This document shows positions 44,256-52,802 of a DNA stretch of 64,000 nt, in pieces. Where the stretch lies: the NCBI RefSeq assembly GCF_900636535.1, contig NZ_LR134289.1, positions 1,612,001 through 1,676,000 on the forward strand. Reading direction: 5' to 3'. The stretch's first letter is position 1; the number at the start of each line of letters is the position of its first letter. Both the position numbers and the translations under genes were made by a program. This DNA comes from Chryseobacterium gleum. Lineage in GTDB: Bacteria; Bacteroidota; Bacteroidia; Flavobacteriales; Weeksellaceae. A model generated the notes under the pieces. The model worked only from the letters and a program-made list of their open reading frames with translations, was not told where the DNA came from and did not search any database.

Positions 44256-47219
44256 CTATTTCTTAATCTGTTTTTTAACTTCTTTTGCTTCTGCAACAAT
44301 TTCAGGGAAATCCTTATAATTGGCAATGATCTGATCACACGTATAACTTGCCTGGTAATTATCCTTCAGACCGATATAGTTTTTCGCCATCAATACCAAG
44401 GCTTTTGCCCCCCAGAATTCTTCCGAAGCATAGTTGTTGGCAAGCTTAAAGATCGTTTCATTAGAAGACTTGAAAGCCTTTCCTTTATTCTGATAATAGG
44501 CTTTAGCATATAAAGCTTCCGCAGCTACCGAAGTATTGGATGATTTTTCAAGAGAAGTATAGGCTGTCTGAGCATCTTTATCTTTTCCTGAATTCATCAG
44601 GCTTCTTGCTTTGATCACCTTCGCAGTTTCAATAACGGCTGCTGAGTTTTTAGAATTGGCGATTACTGCATTGGCTAGTTTTTCAGCTTCAGAGAAGTTA
44701 TTTTCTTCTGCATACAGCTTCATCAATTCAACGTTCGCATAGTTTTTAATGCTGATATTGGAAGAATTTTTAATGCCTTCAAGGTACTTTTTGGCTTCCG
44801 CTTTATTCCCTTGTGCAAGGAAGATCTGAGCTAAACGAGTTTGTGCGTCATCCTGGTAATCGTTCTGAATTCCAGCAACTTCCTGAAGTACAAGTAAAGC
44901 TTTAGTTGAATTATTGGTCTGGTAATAACTTTCTCCCAATTCATACTTCGCCTGATACAATCCTTCCCCTGTCGGGTTCTGTGTCAGATACTTTTCGTAA
45001 TAAGAAATGGCGTTCTTATAATCTTTCTTCGCGAACAGCTGTTTACCTGTTGATAAGTTGATCTCATCAATTTCAGCAGCATCTACATTTACCCCAATAT
45101 TTCTTGCGAAAGTTTCATAGCCTGAAACGTCTCCGTTTTTCGTGAAGATAGGTTTGGCAGCCTGAACCACCTTTTGAGCATATGCTGTATTTTTATACTG
45201 TTCACCCAAAGATTTCAATTCAGAAAGTGCTTTATCATTCTGATTCTGGTCAATATAATTCTGTGCTCTGTAGATAGAAGCATTCGCGATCAGATCTTTG
45301 TCGGAAGAACCTTTAATTACTTTTCCGAAATAATCATTGGAATTCGCAAAATCATCCTGAGCAGCGTATGCCGTTCCTATTTCGTACTGAGCATCATCGT
45401 AATATTCAGAATCAGGGTATTTTGATAAAAGGTTTTTAAGGTTGTTAATTTTTGCCTGCGTATCCCCTTTGAATCCTAAAGCCATTGCTTTCTGATATAA
45501 AGTATAATCCGTGGCATCTTCATTTTTATCATAAATGGCAATCGCTTCGTTCAGATCATTGTTGGCATAATGGATATCTGCAAGACGAAGTTCTGCATCA
45601 TTTTTAAATTCAGGTTTAGGATTGGCAAGATACTGTTTGAAATATGTGGCAGCCTGATCAAATTTTTTGGATTTGAAATAGGCATATCCTAAGTCATAAG
45701 GAAGTTGCTGCTTTTCAGGGAAGTTTTCGTTTAAAAGTTTTTCATAACGAACAATGGCAGACGGATAATTTCCTTTCTGGTAATACACCTGTGCCAGCCA
45801 GTATAAAGCTCTGCTGTTAAATTCTTTATTGATATTGAAACCAAGACTTCTTAAGAAATACTTTTCAGCTTCATCATAATTTCCTTTATTGAATTCTTCA
45901 GTTCCCAATAAATAAGAAACTTCCTGATCTACCTTGTTGATCTCAGGAGTTGAACTCTGCAATCTGTCAATCGCGTTCAGCGTTTCTTTATAGTTTCCGG
46001 AATACAGATAAGATTTCACCAGTAATGACCGCATTTCTGTGGCATTGGCACCATTCTGATTTTCGTTGATATAACTTTGAATAACTGCTGAAGGACTTTC
46101 AAACGGGTTACCGATGTCATAACTTAATTTAGCGTACTGCTCATGAGCCAGTTTTTTCACTTTCGCATCATAATCCATCTGGTAAGAAGAACGGAATGCA
46201 GAAAGGGCTTCCTGCTTTTTATCAACTGCCAGATAAGCATTTCCTAACTGATAGTAAGCATTTTGTGCTAAAGCAGAGTTGCTGTTCAGAAGCTGGTTGT
46301 AATAAGAAACCGCTTCATCATATTTTTTCAGCTGTGCCGCCACAAATCCCATCTCATACAAATCGTTTTCAGATGGATTCTGCTGTACGCTCAGATAATC
46401 TTTTAAATGCGGATATGCAGCGGTGTAATCATTCTTCATGAAGTAACTCTCCCCGATGATCTTATGAACTTCCGCTTTGTAAGAATCCGAAATGTTTTCG
46501 TTCAACAGGGCGTTTCCTTCTGTAATAGCCTGATCGTAGTTCTTATCATTATAATACATCTGTACATAATAAGGACGTACAAGCTTTGAGAACTTATCCT
46601 GATCTTTAATGGAATCAAAATACTGGAAAGCTTTATCATTTTGCCTGTTGCTGTAATATAAGTGCCCAAGCATATAAGCAATATCTCCTTTCTGAGACTG
46701 ATCTGCAGTTTTATAAGCTTCTTCAAGAGCATCAGTAGCTCCTTTAGAATCACCCGTCATGAATTTTGCGTATCCAAGCTTAAGAATATACTCAGTATTC
46801 TCTTCTTTTGAAAGCTGATACTGGTTCACTTTTTTAAGTGTTTCCAGTGCTTTGTCAAAGTCTTTTTTTGCCAAGTAATAATCAGCAAGCGGAAGATTAG
46901 CCTGTGCAAAATAAGCAGAATTAGGATATTCTTTCATGAAAGCAGTTAATCCCTCTTCAGCATGATTTTTCTGAAGAATCACACCAATCACATTATCAAA
47001 AAACTGAGCGCCTTCTTTCTTAGAACGGGACAAATTCTGGTTGTAGAAATATTGTCTTGCATATTCGTATTGAGAGGCGTTGTATATTTTGGTCTGATAA
47101 AGATTTTCGGCTAGATTAAACCTGTAATTTTCTTTCTGGGTAAAATATTGAGACTGTTGAGCATCGGAGATTCCGAAATAAATGACCGCAGCCGCTAAAA
47201 GTATTTTTTTTGATTTCAT
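44256..47219 (-). CDS. Large secreted TPR-repeat protein
   Basis: This 987-residue protein has a signal peptide (ILLAAAVIYFGISDAQQ). Almost the whole length is made of tetratricopeptide repeats of about 34-36 residues: A-x-x-x-Y-x-x-G patterns such as KYDEAVSYYNQLLNSN, GNYDEAEKYFLRSLG and KDYKNAISYYEKYLTQN are seen throughout. Such proteins are scaffolds, here in the periplasm. It is the first gene of a three-gene operon with a lipoprotein and an outer-membrane barrel, which suggests an envelope assembly. Similar TPR proteins exist in gliding and T9SS clusters of flavobacteria, but no direct link is shown here. Confidence 0.85.
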   Translation of the reverse strand: MKSKKILLAAAVIYFGISDAQQSQYFTQKENYRFNLAENLYQTKIYNASQYEYARQYFYNQNLSRSKKEGAQFFDNVIGVILQKNHAEEGLTAFMKEYPNSAYFAQANLPLADYYLAKKDFDKALETLKKVNQYQLSKEENTEYILKLGYAKFMTGDSKGATDALEEAYKTADQSQKGDIAYMLGHLYYSNRQNDKAFQYFDSIKDQDKFSKLVRPYYVQMYYNDKNYDQAITEGNALLNENISDSYKAEVHKIIGESYFMKNDYTAAYPHLKDYLSVQQNPSENDLYEMGFVAAQLKKYDEAVSYYNQLLNSNSALAQNAYYQLGNAYLAVDKKQEALSAFRSSYQMDYDAKVKKLAHEQYAKLSYDIGNPFESPSAVIQSYINENQNGANATEMRSLLVKSYLYSGNYKETLNAIDRLQSSTPEINKVDQEVSYLLGTEEFNKGNYDEAEKYFLRSLGFNINKEFNSRALYWLAQVYYQKGNYPSAIVRYEKLLNENFPEKQQLPYDLGYAYFKSKKFDQAATYFKQYLANPKPEFKNDAELRLADIHYANNDLNEAIAIYDKNEDATDYTLYQKAMALGFKGDTQAKINNLKNLLSKYPDSEYYDDAQYEIGTAYAAQDDFANSNDYFGKVIKGSSDKDLIANASIYRAQNYIDQNQNDKALSELKSLGEQYKNTAYAQKVVQAAKPIFTKNGDVSGYETFARNIGVNVDAAEIDEINLSTGKQLFAKKDYKNAISYYEKYLTQNPTGEGLYQAKYELGESYYQTNNSTKALLVLQEVAGIQNDYQDDAQTRLAQIFLAQGNKAEAKKYLEGIKNSSNISIKNYANVELMKLYAEENNFSEAEKLANAVIANSKNSAAVIETAKVIKARSLMNSGKDKDAQTAYTSLEKSSNTSVAAEALYAKAYYQNKGKAFKSSNETIFKLANNYASEEFWGAKALVLMAKNYIGLKDNYQASYTCDQIIANYKDFPEIVAEAKEVKKQIKK

Positions 47220-47476
47220 TCTTCTTGATATAAGAAAATTAGTCTAAATAAGTTAACGAAAATATTAAAAACTTATTGTTTAAGCAAGTTTTAACAGATT
47301 TAATGGTTATAAATAACAATTTTATAACAATGTAAATTTTCTCACTGTCCAATGATAAAATTTACTACTTTCGTCTGATAAAATGTAAACAATTTTAATA
47401 AACAGTTATCAAAAACTTATTTTAATTTGATACTTTTTCAACAGCAGCTAAAAACATACCATAAATACACCATTCC

Positions 47477-49714
47477 ATGAAATTTAAGATACTTTTAGCA
47501 TTAATTTTTGTCAACCTTATACAGGCACAAAAATTTTATTTTCCAAAAACAACTGTAACTGACTCTCTTATATTGGAAAAACAGATGCCAGAGCTTGCAC
47601 AGCAAGTGATTCCTCACCTGCAGTCTGTAAAGTATAAACCGGAAAATACCGTTGATCTTATGGATAATCTTTTCCGTCTGCAGATGGTTGCCCAGGACTA
47701 CAAAAACTCACTGGCTTCTCTTTCTGAAAACCGTGATCTTTTTGCCGATAACAATATGGGTGGATACAGATATATTGGATTTGAGCTGTACAGCCTTGCA
47801 AAGATGGAGCAAAAAGAAAACAACGCCTCTTTTACGAATGCTCTCCAGAAAGTATTTAATCAAAAATATCAGAGCCTTCCTGAAAAACTGATTCCCAGAC
47901 TTGAGCTCGCTCTTAACGGAGATGTAAGAGAATCCAGAAAACAGTTGAAAAAAGTACTGGATAAACAGAAAGGCAAGGACAGCATCGATTACAGAACCGC
48001 TTTGGCTTTATGCAAAAATTATCAGAATTATAAAACCTACTCCGGCATCAAACCTCAGGTTATGCAGCTGCTGGCTTCAAAAGATAATGAAAAATTCATT
48101 ACTGAAACAAAAGACCTTAAGATCAACGGAAATACCTTAACCATTACTATTATCCGAAAAAAGGAGAATACATCTCCTCTTCCTGTTATCTTAACCAATA
48201 ATATCTATGCAGGTCCCATTGATGGCTTCTTTGGAAAAAGAGCTGCTACTTATGATTATGTAGGCGTTGTAGTAAACACTCGTGGCAAGAGAAACAGCAA
48301 TGATGCCAATAATCCTTTTGAACATGAATCGCAAGACCTCTATGAAGTGATAGATTGGGTAAGCAAACAGCCGTGGTGCAACGGGAAAGTAGGAATGATC
48401 GGAGGAAGCTATTTAGGATTCAGCCAGTGGGCAGCAGTAAAAAAAGTGCATCCTGCTTTGAAAACAATTGTTCCACAGGTGGCAGTAGGCATTGGGATAG
48501 ATTATCCTGCTCAGAATAATGTCTTCATGAGCTATATGTTGCAGTGGATTCAGTATGTAACCAATAATAAATTTACCGATGAAGCTGATTTTACCAATGC
48601 TGTAAAGTGGGATTCTATTTTTACAAAATGGTACAAAAGCGGGAAATCATTCAGATCTTTAGATAAAATAAGCGGAAAGCCAAGTAAAATTTTCCAGCGA
48701 TGGCTGGATCATCCGGGATATGATGAGTACTGGCAGAAAATGGTTCCTTACAAAGAAGATTTTTCTAAAATCAATATTCCGATCCTGACGACTACAGGAT
48801 ATTATGACGACGATCAGATTGGTGCATTGTATTATTTTAAACAACATCATCAATACAATAAAAATGCAGATCACTATCTGGTAATAGGTCCTTACAATCA
48901 TGGAGGAGCACAAAGTTTCGGGTTTACGTATGTGAATGGTAATCCTATTGATCCGGTGGCCAGAATAAGTATTGATGATCTTGCTTTCTCATGGTTTGAT
49001 TATATTCTTAAAGGAGGTAAAAAGCCAGAAATTTTAAAAGATAAAATCAATTTTCACGTCATGAATACAAATACGTGGAAACATGTTGCCGATCTTGACA
49101 AAATGCACAATTCTTCCTTGAAATTTTACCTTCAAGACACAAAAAACACTTCTTCAGTATTCAGCAAGCCGGAAAGTCATAGCTTCACCAGGCAAACCGT
49201 CGATTTAAAAAACAGGAATCAGAAAGACACCTATTATAAAGTCAGCAAAAAAGACAGTATCAAAACAACGAATTCTGTTGCTTTTGAAAGTGAAGTACTT
49301 GACAAAGATATCGTCATGAGCGGAAATATGTCAGGAGTTTTCAATGTTTCGGTCAATAAAAAAGATTTTGACACGGATACTTATCTGTACCAGATTTCTC
49401 CGGATGGAAAATCCTATTTACTATCAACTCATATCGTGAGAGCAAGCTATGCAAAGGACAATGAAAACCGGCAGCTTCTTGAACCCAATAAAATTGAACA
49501 GATTCCGATTAAGAATTCGTATGTTATGAGCAGAAAGATAGAGAAAGGAAGCAAATTTCTTTTATTGGTTGGTGTTAATAATAATCCTAACTGGCAGATT
49601 AATTACGGCTCAGGTAAGGATGTAAGTGATGAAACAATAAAGGATGCCGGGGAGCCGCTGGAGATAAAATGGTACAATGACAGCTATGTAGAAATCCCTG
49701 TCTATAAAGACTAA
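47477..49714 (+). CDS. CocE/NonD-type (S15 family) secreted acyl hydrolase or peptidase
   Basis: This 745-residue protein has a short signal peptide (ILLALIFVNLIQAQ). A helical region fills the first 200 residues. The S15 alpha/beta-hydrolase core follows: VGVVVNTRGKRNS, then GKVGMIGGSYLGFSQWAA with nucleophile Ser311, ILTTTGYYDDDQIGALYY supplying the acid, and YLVIGPYNHGG supplying the catalytic histidine. A C-terminal jelly-roll domain ends NDSYVEIPV. Family members act as X-prolyl dipeptidyl peptidases, cocaine esterases or glutaryl acylases, so the exact substrate is open. The gene stands alone between divergent and co-oriented neighbours. Confidence 0.85.
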   Translation: MKFKILLALIFVNLIQAQKFYFPKTTVTDSLILEKQMPELAQQVIPHLQSVKYKPENTVDLMDNLFRLQMVAQDYKNSLASLSENRDLFADNNMGGYRYIGFELYSLAKMEQKENNASFTNALQKVFNQKYQSLPEKLIPRLELALNGDVRESRKQLKKVLDKQKGKDSIDYRTALALCKNYQNYKTYSGIKPQVMQLLASKDNEKFITETKDLKINGNTLTITIIRKKENTSPLPVILTNNIYAGPIDGFFGKRAATYDYVGVVVNTRGKRNSNDANNPFEHESQDLYEVIDWVSKQPWCNGKVGMIGGSYLGFSQWAAVKKVHPALKTIVPQVAVGIGIDYPAQNNVFMSYMLQWIQYVTNNKFTDEADFTNAVKWDSIFTKWYKSGKSFRSLDKISGKPSKIFQRWLDHPGYDEYWQKMVPYKEDFSKINIPILTTTGYYDDDQIGALYYFKQHHQYNKNADHYLVIGPYNHGGAQSFGFTYVNGNPIDPVARISIDDLAFSWFDYILKGGKKPEILKDKINFHVMNTNTWKHVADLDKMHNSSLKFYLQDTKNTSSVFSKPESHSFTRQTVDLKNRNQKDTYYKVSKKDSIKTTNSVAFESEVLDKDIVMSGNMSGVFNVSVNKKDFDTDTYLYQISPDGKSYLLSTHIVRASYAKDNENRQLLEPNKIEQIPIKNSYVMSRKIEKGSKFLLLVGVNNNPNWQINYGSGKDVSDETIKDAGEPLEIKWYNDSYVEIPVYKD

Positions 49715-49781
49715 AACTTTTTGTTTGAGCATTTTTGCTTAAATGTTGTTAACGACTGTTAACATCAAAATAAAAAATCAT

Positions 49782-49789
49782 TACATTTG
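49782..49789 (+). promoter_or_regulatory. -7 box of the amino-acid permease promoter
   Basis: TACATTTG matches TAnnTTTG exactly and lies 30 bases before the ATG. A GTTAAC-GACT-GTTAAC inverted repeat lies just upstream (about 49748-49764) and could bind a regulator. Confidence 0.5.
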
Positions 49790-49818
49790 CTTTTTTTCAA
49801 ATCAAATATAGTTATTGA

Positions 49819-51501
49819 ATGAGTCAACTTTTTAGAAGAAAAATCTATTCAGATACAGATACTTCGACGGGGCTTTTAAGGGTCTTAGGTGTGTGGGACA
49901 TTGTTTTTTTTGGTATTGCGGCCATTATTGGAGCTGGGAGTTTCAGCAGTTTGGGAGAAGCCGTTTTCAGAGGGGGTCCCGGTGTTATCCTTCTATATTT
50001 GATTTGCGGTTTTGCCTGTGGGTTTACCGCGTTATGCTATGCTGAATTTGCCAGCAGAATTCCTACTGCAGGTTCTGCTTATACCTATGCTTATGCCAGT
50101 TTTGGAGAGCTTATAGCCTGGGTAATTGGCTGGGCTCTGATCATGGAATATTCTTTTGGAAATATTTACGTAGCCTTTTCCTGGTCAGACTATTTCACCA
50201 GCTTCCTGGGACGTCTTGGAATGCACATTCCTGATTATCTGACCTGCAGCTATACCGAAGCAAGGAAAGCCTTTCAATATGGTTCAGAAAATAAAGAATT
50301 ATTAAATGCATGGAAAACAGCGCCGTTAATCGGTAGTCTGAAGTTCATTGTAGATATTCCGGCATTGGTTATCAACGGATTGATTACATGGCTTTGTTAT
50401 GTAGGAGTAAAAGAAAGTAAAAATTTCAACAACTCATTGGTGATCTTAAAACTCGGTGTTATTTTATTAGTTATTCTGGTTGGTTTTGCTTACATCAACA
50501 CTGAAAACTGGACTCCTGTAAGTCCTGCAACCGGAACACCTTCCTTTATGCCAAATGGTTTTGCCGGAGTAATGAGTGCCGTATCCGGAGTATTCTTTGC
50601 GTATATCGGATTTGATGCATTAAGTGTACTTTCTGAAGAGACCAAAGATCCACAGAAAACTTTACCAAAAGGAATGATCATCTCTCTTGTACTGTGTACG
50701 GTAATTTATATTGCTTTAACACTGGTATTAACGGGAATGGTAGACTATAAGAAATTTGATGGTGTGGGAGATCCGCTTTCATTCATCTTCGAAAAAACAA
50801 ATGCCAATGTAGCATGGATGGAACTTGTGGTTTCTTTCGTTGCTATTGTAGCCATTACTACAGTATTATTAGTATTTCAGATGGGACAGCCTAGAATCTG
50901 GTATGCCATGAGCCGTGACGGACTGATGCCTGCAAGATTTCAAAAGATACACCCTAAGTATAAAACGCCATCCTACGCAACCATCGTTACCGGAATTGTA
51001 GTGGGGATTCCTATCCTGTTTACAGACAAAACTTTTATCCTTGACTTTACGAGTATCGGGACTATTTTTGCCTTTGTGTTAGTATGTGCCGGAGTACTTC
51101 TTCTTCCTGCCAAAGAAAAAATAAAAGGCAGATTTCACCTTCCTTATGTGAATGGTAAAATCATTTTCCCTGTTGTTTTTATTGGTGGATTAATTGCTTT
51201 CTATCAATGGCAGCCGGAATTTTTTGACAATCTGATGAACTGGTCAGATCCCAATGAAGGAGAATTCAGAGCTTCTATATTCTTCTTTATCATCATCAAC
51301 CTTATTCTGTGTGTTGTAGCGTTTATCAAAAATTTATCATTGATTCCATTGGTTGGATTAAGCTCATGTCTGTATCTTCTTACGGGAATGAGCCACGAGA
51401 ACTGGTTCTGGTTCGGGATGTGGTTCCTGATCGGAATGGTTATTTATTTCTGCTACGGATACAAAAACAGTAAACTGGGAAAAGAATTAAAGAATAGCTA
51501 A
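49819..51501 (+). CDS. APC-family amino-acid permease, cationic amino-acid transporter type
   Basis: This 560-residue inner-membrane transporter has at least 12 hydrophobic helices. The first helix contains FFGIAAIIGAGSFSSLGEAV, where the broken-helix IGAG motif binds substrate. FACGFTALCYAEFASRIPTAG and SAYTYAYASFGELIAWVIGWAL are hallmark segments of the CAT subgroup. SVLSEETKDPQKTLPKGMI matches the conserved intracellular loop of the family. The extra C-terminal helices fit the CAT layout of 14 helices. The substrate may be arginine, lysine or another amino acid; it cannot be read from sequence alone. Confidence 0.9.
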   Translation: MSQLFRRKIYSDTDTSTGLLRVLGVWDIVFFGIAAIIGAGSFSSLGEAVFRGGPGVILLYLICGFACGFTALCYAEFASRIPTAGSAYTYAYASFGELIAWVIGWALIMEYSFGNIYVAFSWSDYFTSFLGRLGMHIPDYLTCSYTEARKAFQYGSENKELLNAWKTAPLIGSLKFIVDIPALVINGLITWLCYVGVKESKNFNNSLVILKLGVILLVILVGFAYINTENWTPVSPATGTPSFMPNGFAGVMSAVSGVFFAYIGFDALSVLSEETKDPQKTLPKGMIISLVLCTVIYIALTLVLTGMVDYKKFDGVGDPLSFIFEKTNANVAWMELVVSFVAIVAITTVLLVFQMGQPRIWYAMSRDGLMPARFQKIHPKYKTPSYATIVTGIVVGIPILFTDKTFILDFTSIGTIFAFVLVCAGVLLLPAKEKIKGRFHLPYVNGKIIFPVVFIGGLIAFYQWQPEFFDNLMNWSDPNEGEFRASIFFFIIINLILCVVAFIKNLSLIPLVGLSSCLYLLTGMSHENWFWFGMWFLIGMVIYFCYGYKNSKLGKELKNS

Positions 51502-51509
51502 ATCATAAT

Positions 51510-51587
51510 TGGCAAAATTGCGAAAAGGCAAAATGGCAGAAATGTTAAACCCGATGGAGAAACTGATCTGCGATTTTGCCATTTTTA
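51510..51587 (+). terminator. Long-loop hairpin terminator after the permease gene
   Basis: TGGCAAAATTGCGA pairs with TGCGATTTTGCCA (one mismatch) across a loop of about 45 bases, followed by five T. The loop contains a further partial copy of the stem (GGCAAAATGGCAG). Confidence 0.55.
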
Positions 51588-51654
51588 TTTTACCTCTGAT
51601 AAAAATCGGCAGAATTATTGCTTTAGCTTCACAAGAACCCATAAACTAACCGCC

Positions 51655-51990
51655 ATGGCTGAAAGAATCAGAACATACAGAGAATTTTATCAGTTTTATC
51701 TTACTGAACACAGTAAAACGGGAACCCGGATTTTTCATTTTATCGGAACGTTTCTTGTATTTTTCGTTATAGGATATGTTATCAGTTCAGGAAAAGAAAG
51801 ATTTTTATGGTACATTCCTATTGTAGGCTACGGATTTGCCTGGTTCAGTCATGCCGTGATTGAGAGAAATAAGCCTGCTACGTTTAAATATCCTTTATGG
51901 TCCTTAATCTCAGATTTCAGACTGTTTTTTGAACTTTTGATTGGGAAGCAGAAATTCATAATGCCTAATAATAAACCCCAGAATCCATAA
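51655..51990 (+). CDS. Mpo1-like DUF962 membrane protein
   Basis: This 111-residue protein starts with TYREFYQFYLTEHSKTGTRI, the conserved histidine-containing opening of the DUF962/Mpo1 family. It has two membrane segments (FHFIGTFLVFFVIGYVI and WYIPIVGYGFAWFSHAVIE) and then FKYPLWSLISDFRLFFEL, also typical. The yeast member Mpo1 is a dioxygenase in fatty-acid alpha-oxidation of sphingoid bases, with metal-binding histidines; those in EH, FHF and SHAVIE are present here. It may act on membrane lipids. Its stop codon lies within a perfect hairpin. Confidence 0.85.
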   Translation: MAERIRTYREFYQFYLTEHSKTGTRIFHFIGTFLVFFVIGYVISSGKERFLWYIPIVGYGFAWFSHAVIERNKPATFKYPLWSLISDFRLFFELLIGKQKFIMPNNKPQNP

Positions 51991-52011
51991 GGGTTTAAAA
52001 TTTAAACCCTT
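51989..52011. terminator. Hairpin terminator overlapping the Mpo1-like stop codon
   Basis: AAGGGTTTAAA and TTTAAACCCTT form a perfect 11-bp dyad around one central base, followed by T-rich DNA. It starts within the stop codon. Confidence 0.65.
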
Positions 52012-52020
52012 ATTTGAATA

Positions 52021-52200
52021 ATTGAGATTCCTTGCTTTGCTCGGAATGACAAAAGTACCGTTGAAATTTTATCGAAGATAAAATCCTTGCGTCTTACATA
52101 CATATGGCTTGTAATATCTTAGTGACTTTGCGTTTTCCAACTTTCTGCTTATGAATAATATTGGGATTGCTTCACATTCGGTTCGCAATGACTATGCTTA
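52021..52200. repeat. Dispersed intergenic repeat remnants
   Basis: Two related imperfect dyads occur: GAGATTCC...CGGAATGAC at about 52024-52051 and GGATTGC...CGCAATGAC at about 52163-52192. Between them is CTTAGTGACTTTGCG-like text. These patterns resemble short palindromic repeats that I recall from flavobacterial intergenic DNA. No gene is seen here. Confidence 0.5.
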
Positions 52201-52226
52201 GGAAGAGTTTTCGGACGTCTGAAACT

Positions 52227-52682
52227 TTATTGTTTTTCAAGGATATCGTAGTGAACTGTGTTTGCTATTTTTTCAGCAAAAGCATCGCCATCTACTTTTT
52301 TTCGTTCAGGGATATAACTTGAAAATGTAATCGTGTTATCTTTATTCATTATTACCACTACTTCTTCAAGGATATTCTGGTCATCTACATAAAACTGGAT
52401 CCTGTTTTCTACGATTCTCCAGAAAGAAAGTCTGGGCTCGGACGGGCTGCAGTTTCCCACACTTCCTTCTGTATAATTATAAACAGCAAAACCATCTTCC
52501 CTGATGGCATAATTTCTCATCAGACGGCAGTTATCGAATTCTTTTATCACTTTCTCTTTCCCTTCATAAAATCCAGCTTCCTTCAGTTTCCAGAATCCTG
52601 TAACATTTTCTTTGGTTATTTTTTGTGCATTAATCAGAGATGAGACTGCAAGAAAAGAAGCAAGACAAAATACCTTAAACAT
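52227..52682 (-). CDS. Small secreted protein, function unknown
   Basis: This 151-residue protein has a signal peptide (FCLASFLAVSSLINAQ). The mature part starts KITKENVTGFWKLKEAGFYEG, a lipocalin-like opening (x-G-x-W). Alternating strands follow, with SFWRIVENRIQFYVDDQ and NTITFSSYIPERK, consistent with a small beta-barrel binding protein. Two cysteines (NC and NCSP) may pair. It stands alone on the minus strand. The lipocalin-like assignment rests only on the strand pattern. Confidence 0.6.
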   Translation of the reverse strand: MFKVFCLASFLAVSSLINAQKITKENVTGFWKLKEAGFYEGKEKVIKEFDNCRLMRNYAIREDGFAVYNYTEGSVGNCSPSEPRLSFWRIVENRIQFYVDDQNILEEVVVIMNKDNTITFSSYIPERKKVDGDAFAEKIANTVHYDILEKQ

Positions 52683-52723
52683 AAATATGTGTTTTTTTAA
52701 TAATTAGAATAAAATAATATAAA

Positions 52724-52760
52724 AGATTTCCGCGGGCGGCTTCGCCGCCCGCGGAAATCT
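52724..52760. repeat. Perfect 17-bp GC-rich palindrome
   Basis: AGATTTCCGCGGGCGGC and its exact complement enclose a TTC loop. The GC-rich core stands out in an AT-rich region. It lies downstream of the DUF3857 gene and upstream of the small secreted protein gene. It could act as a terminator on the minus strand (weak T-rich tail) or be a mobile palindromic repeat. Confidence 0.75.
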
Positions 52761-52802
52761 AAACCTTCAATATTGAATCCTTACCTTTAAACTTAAAGGA
52801 TC

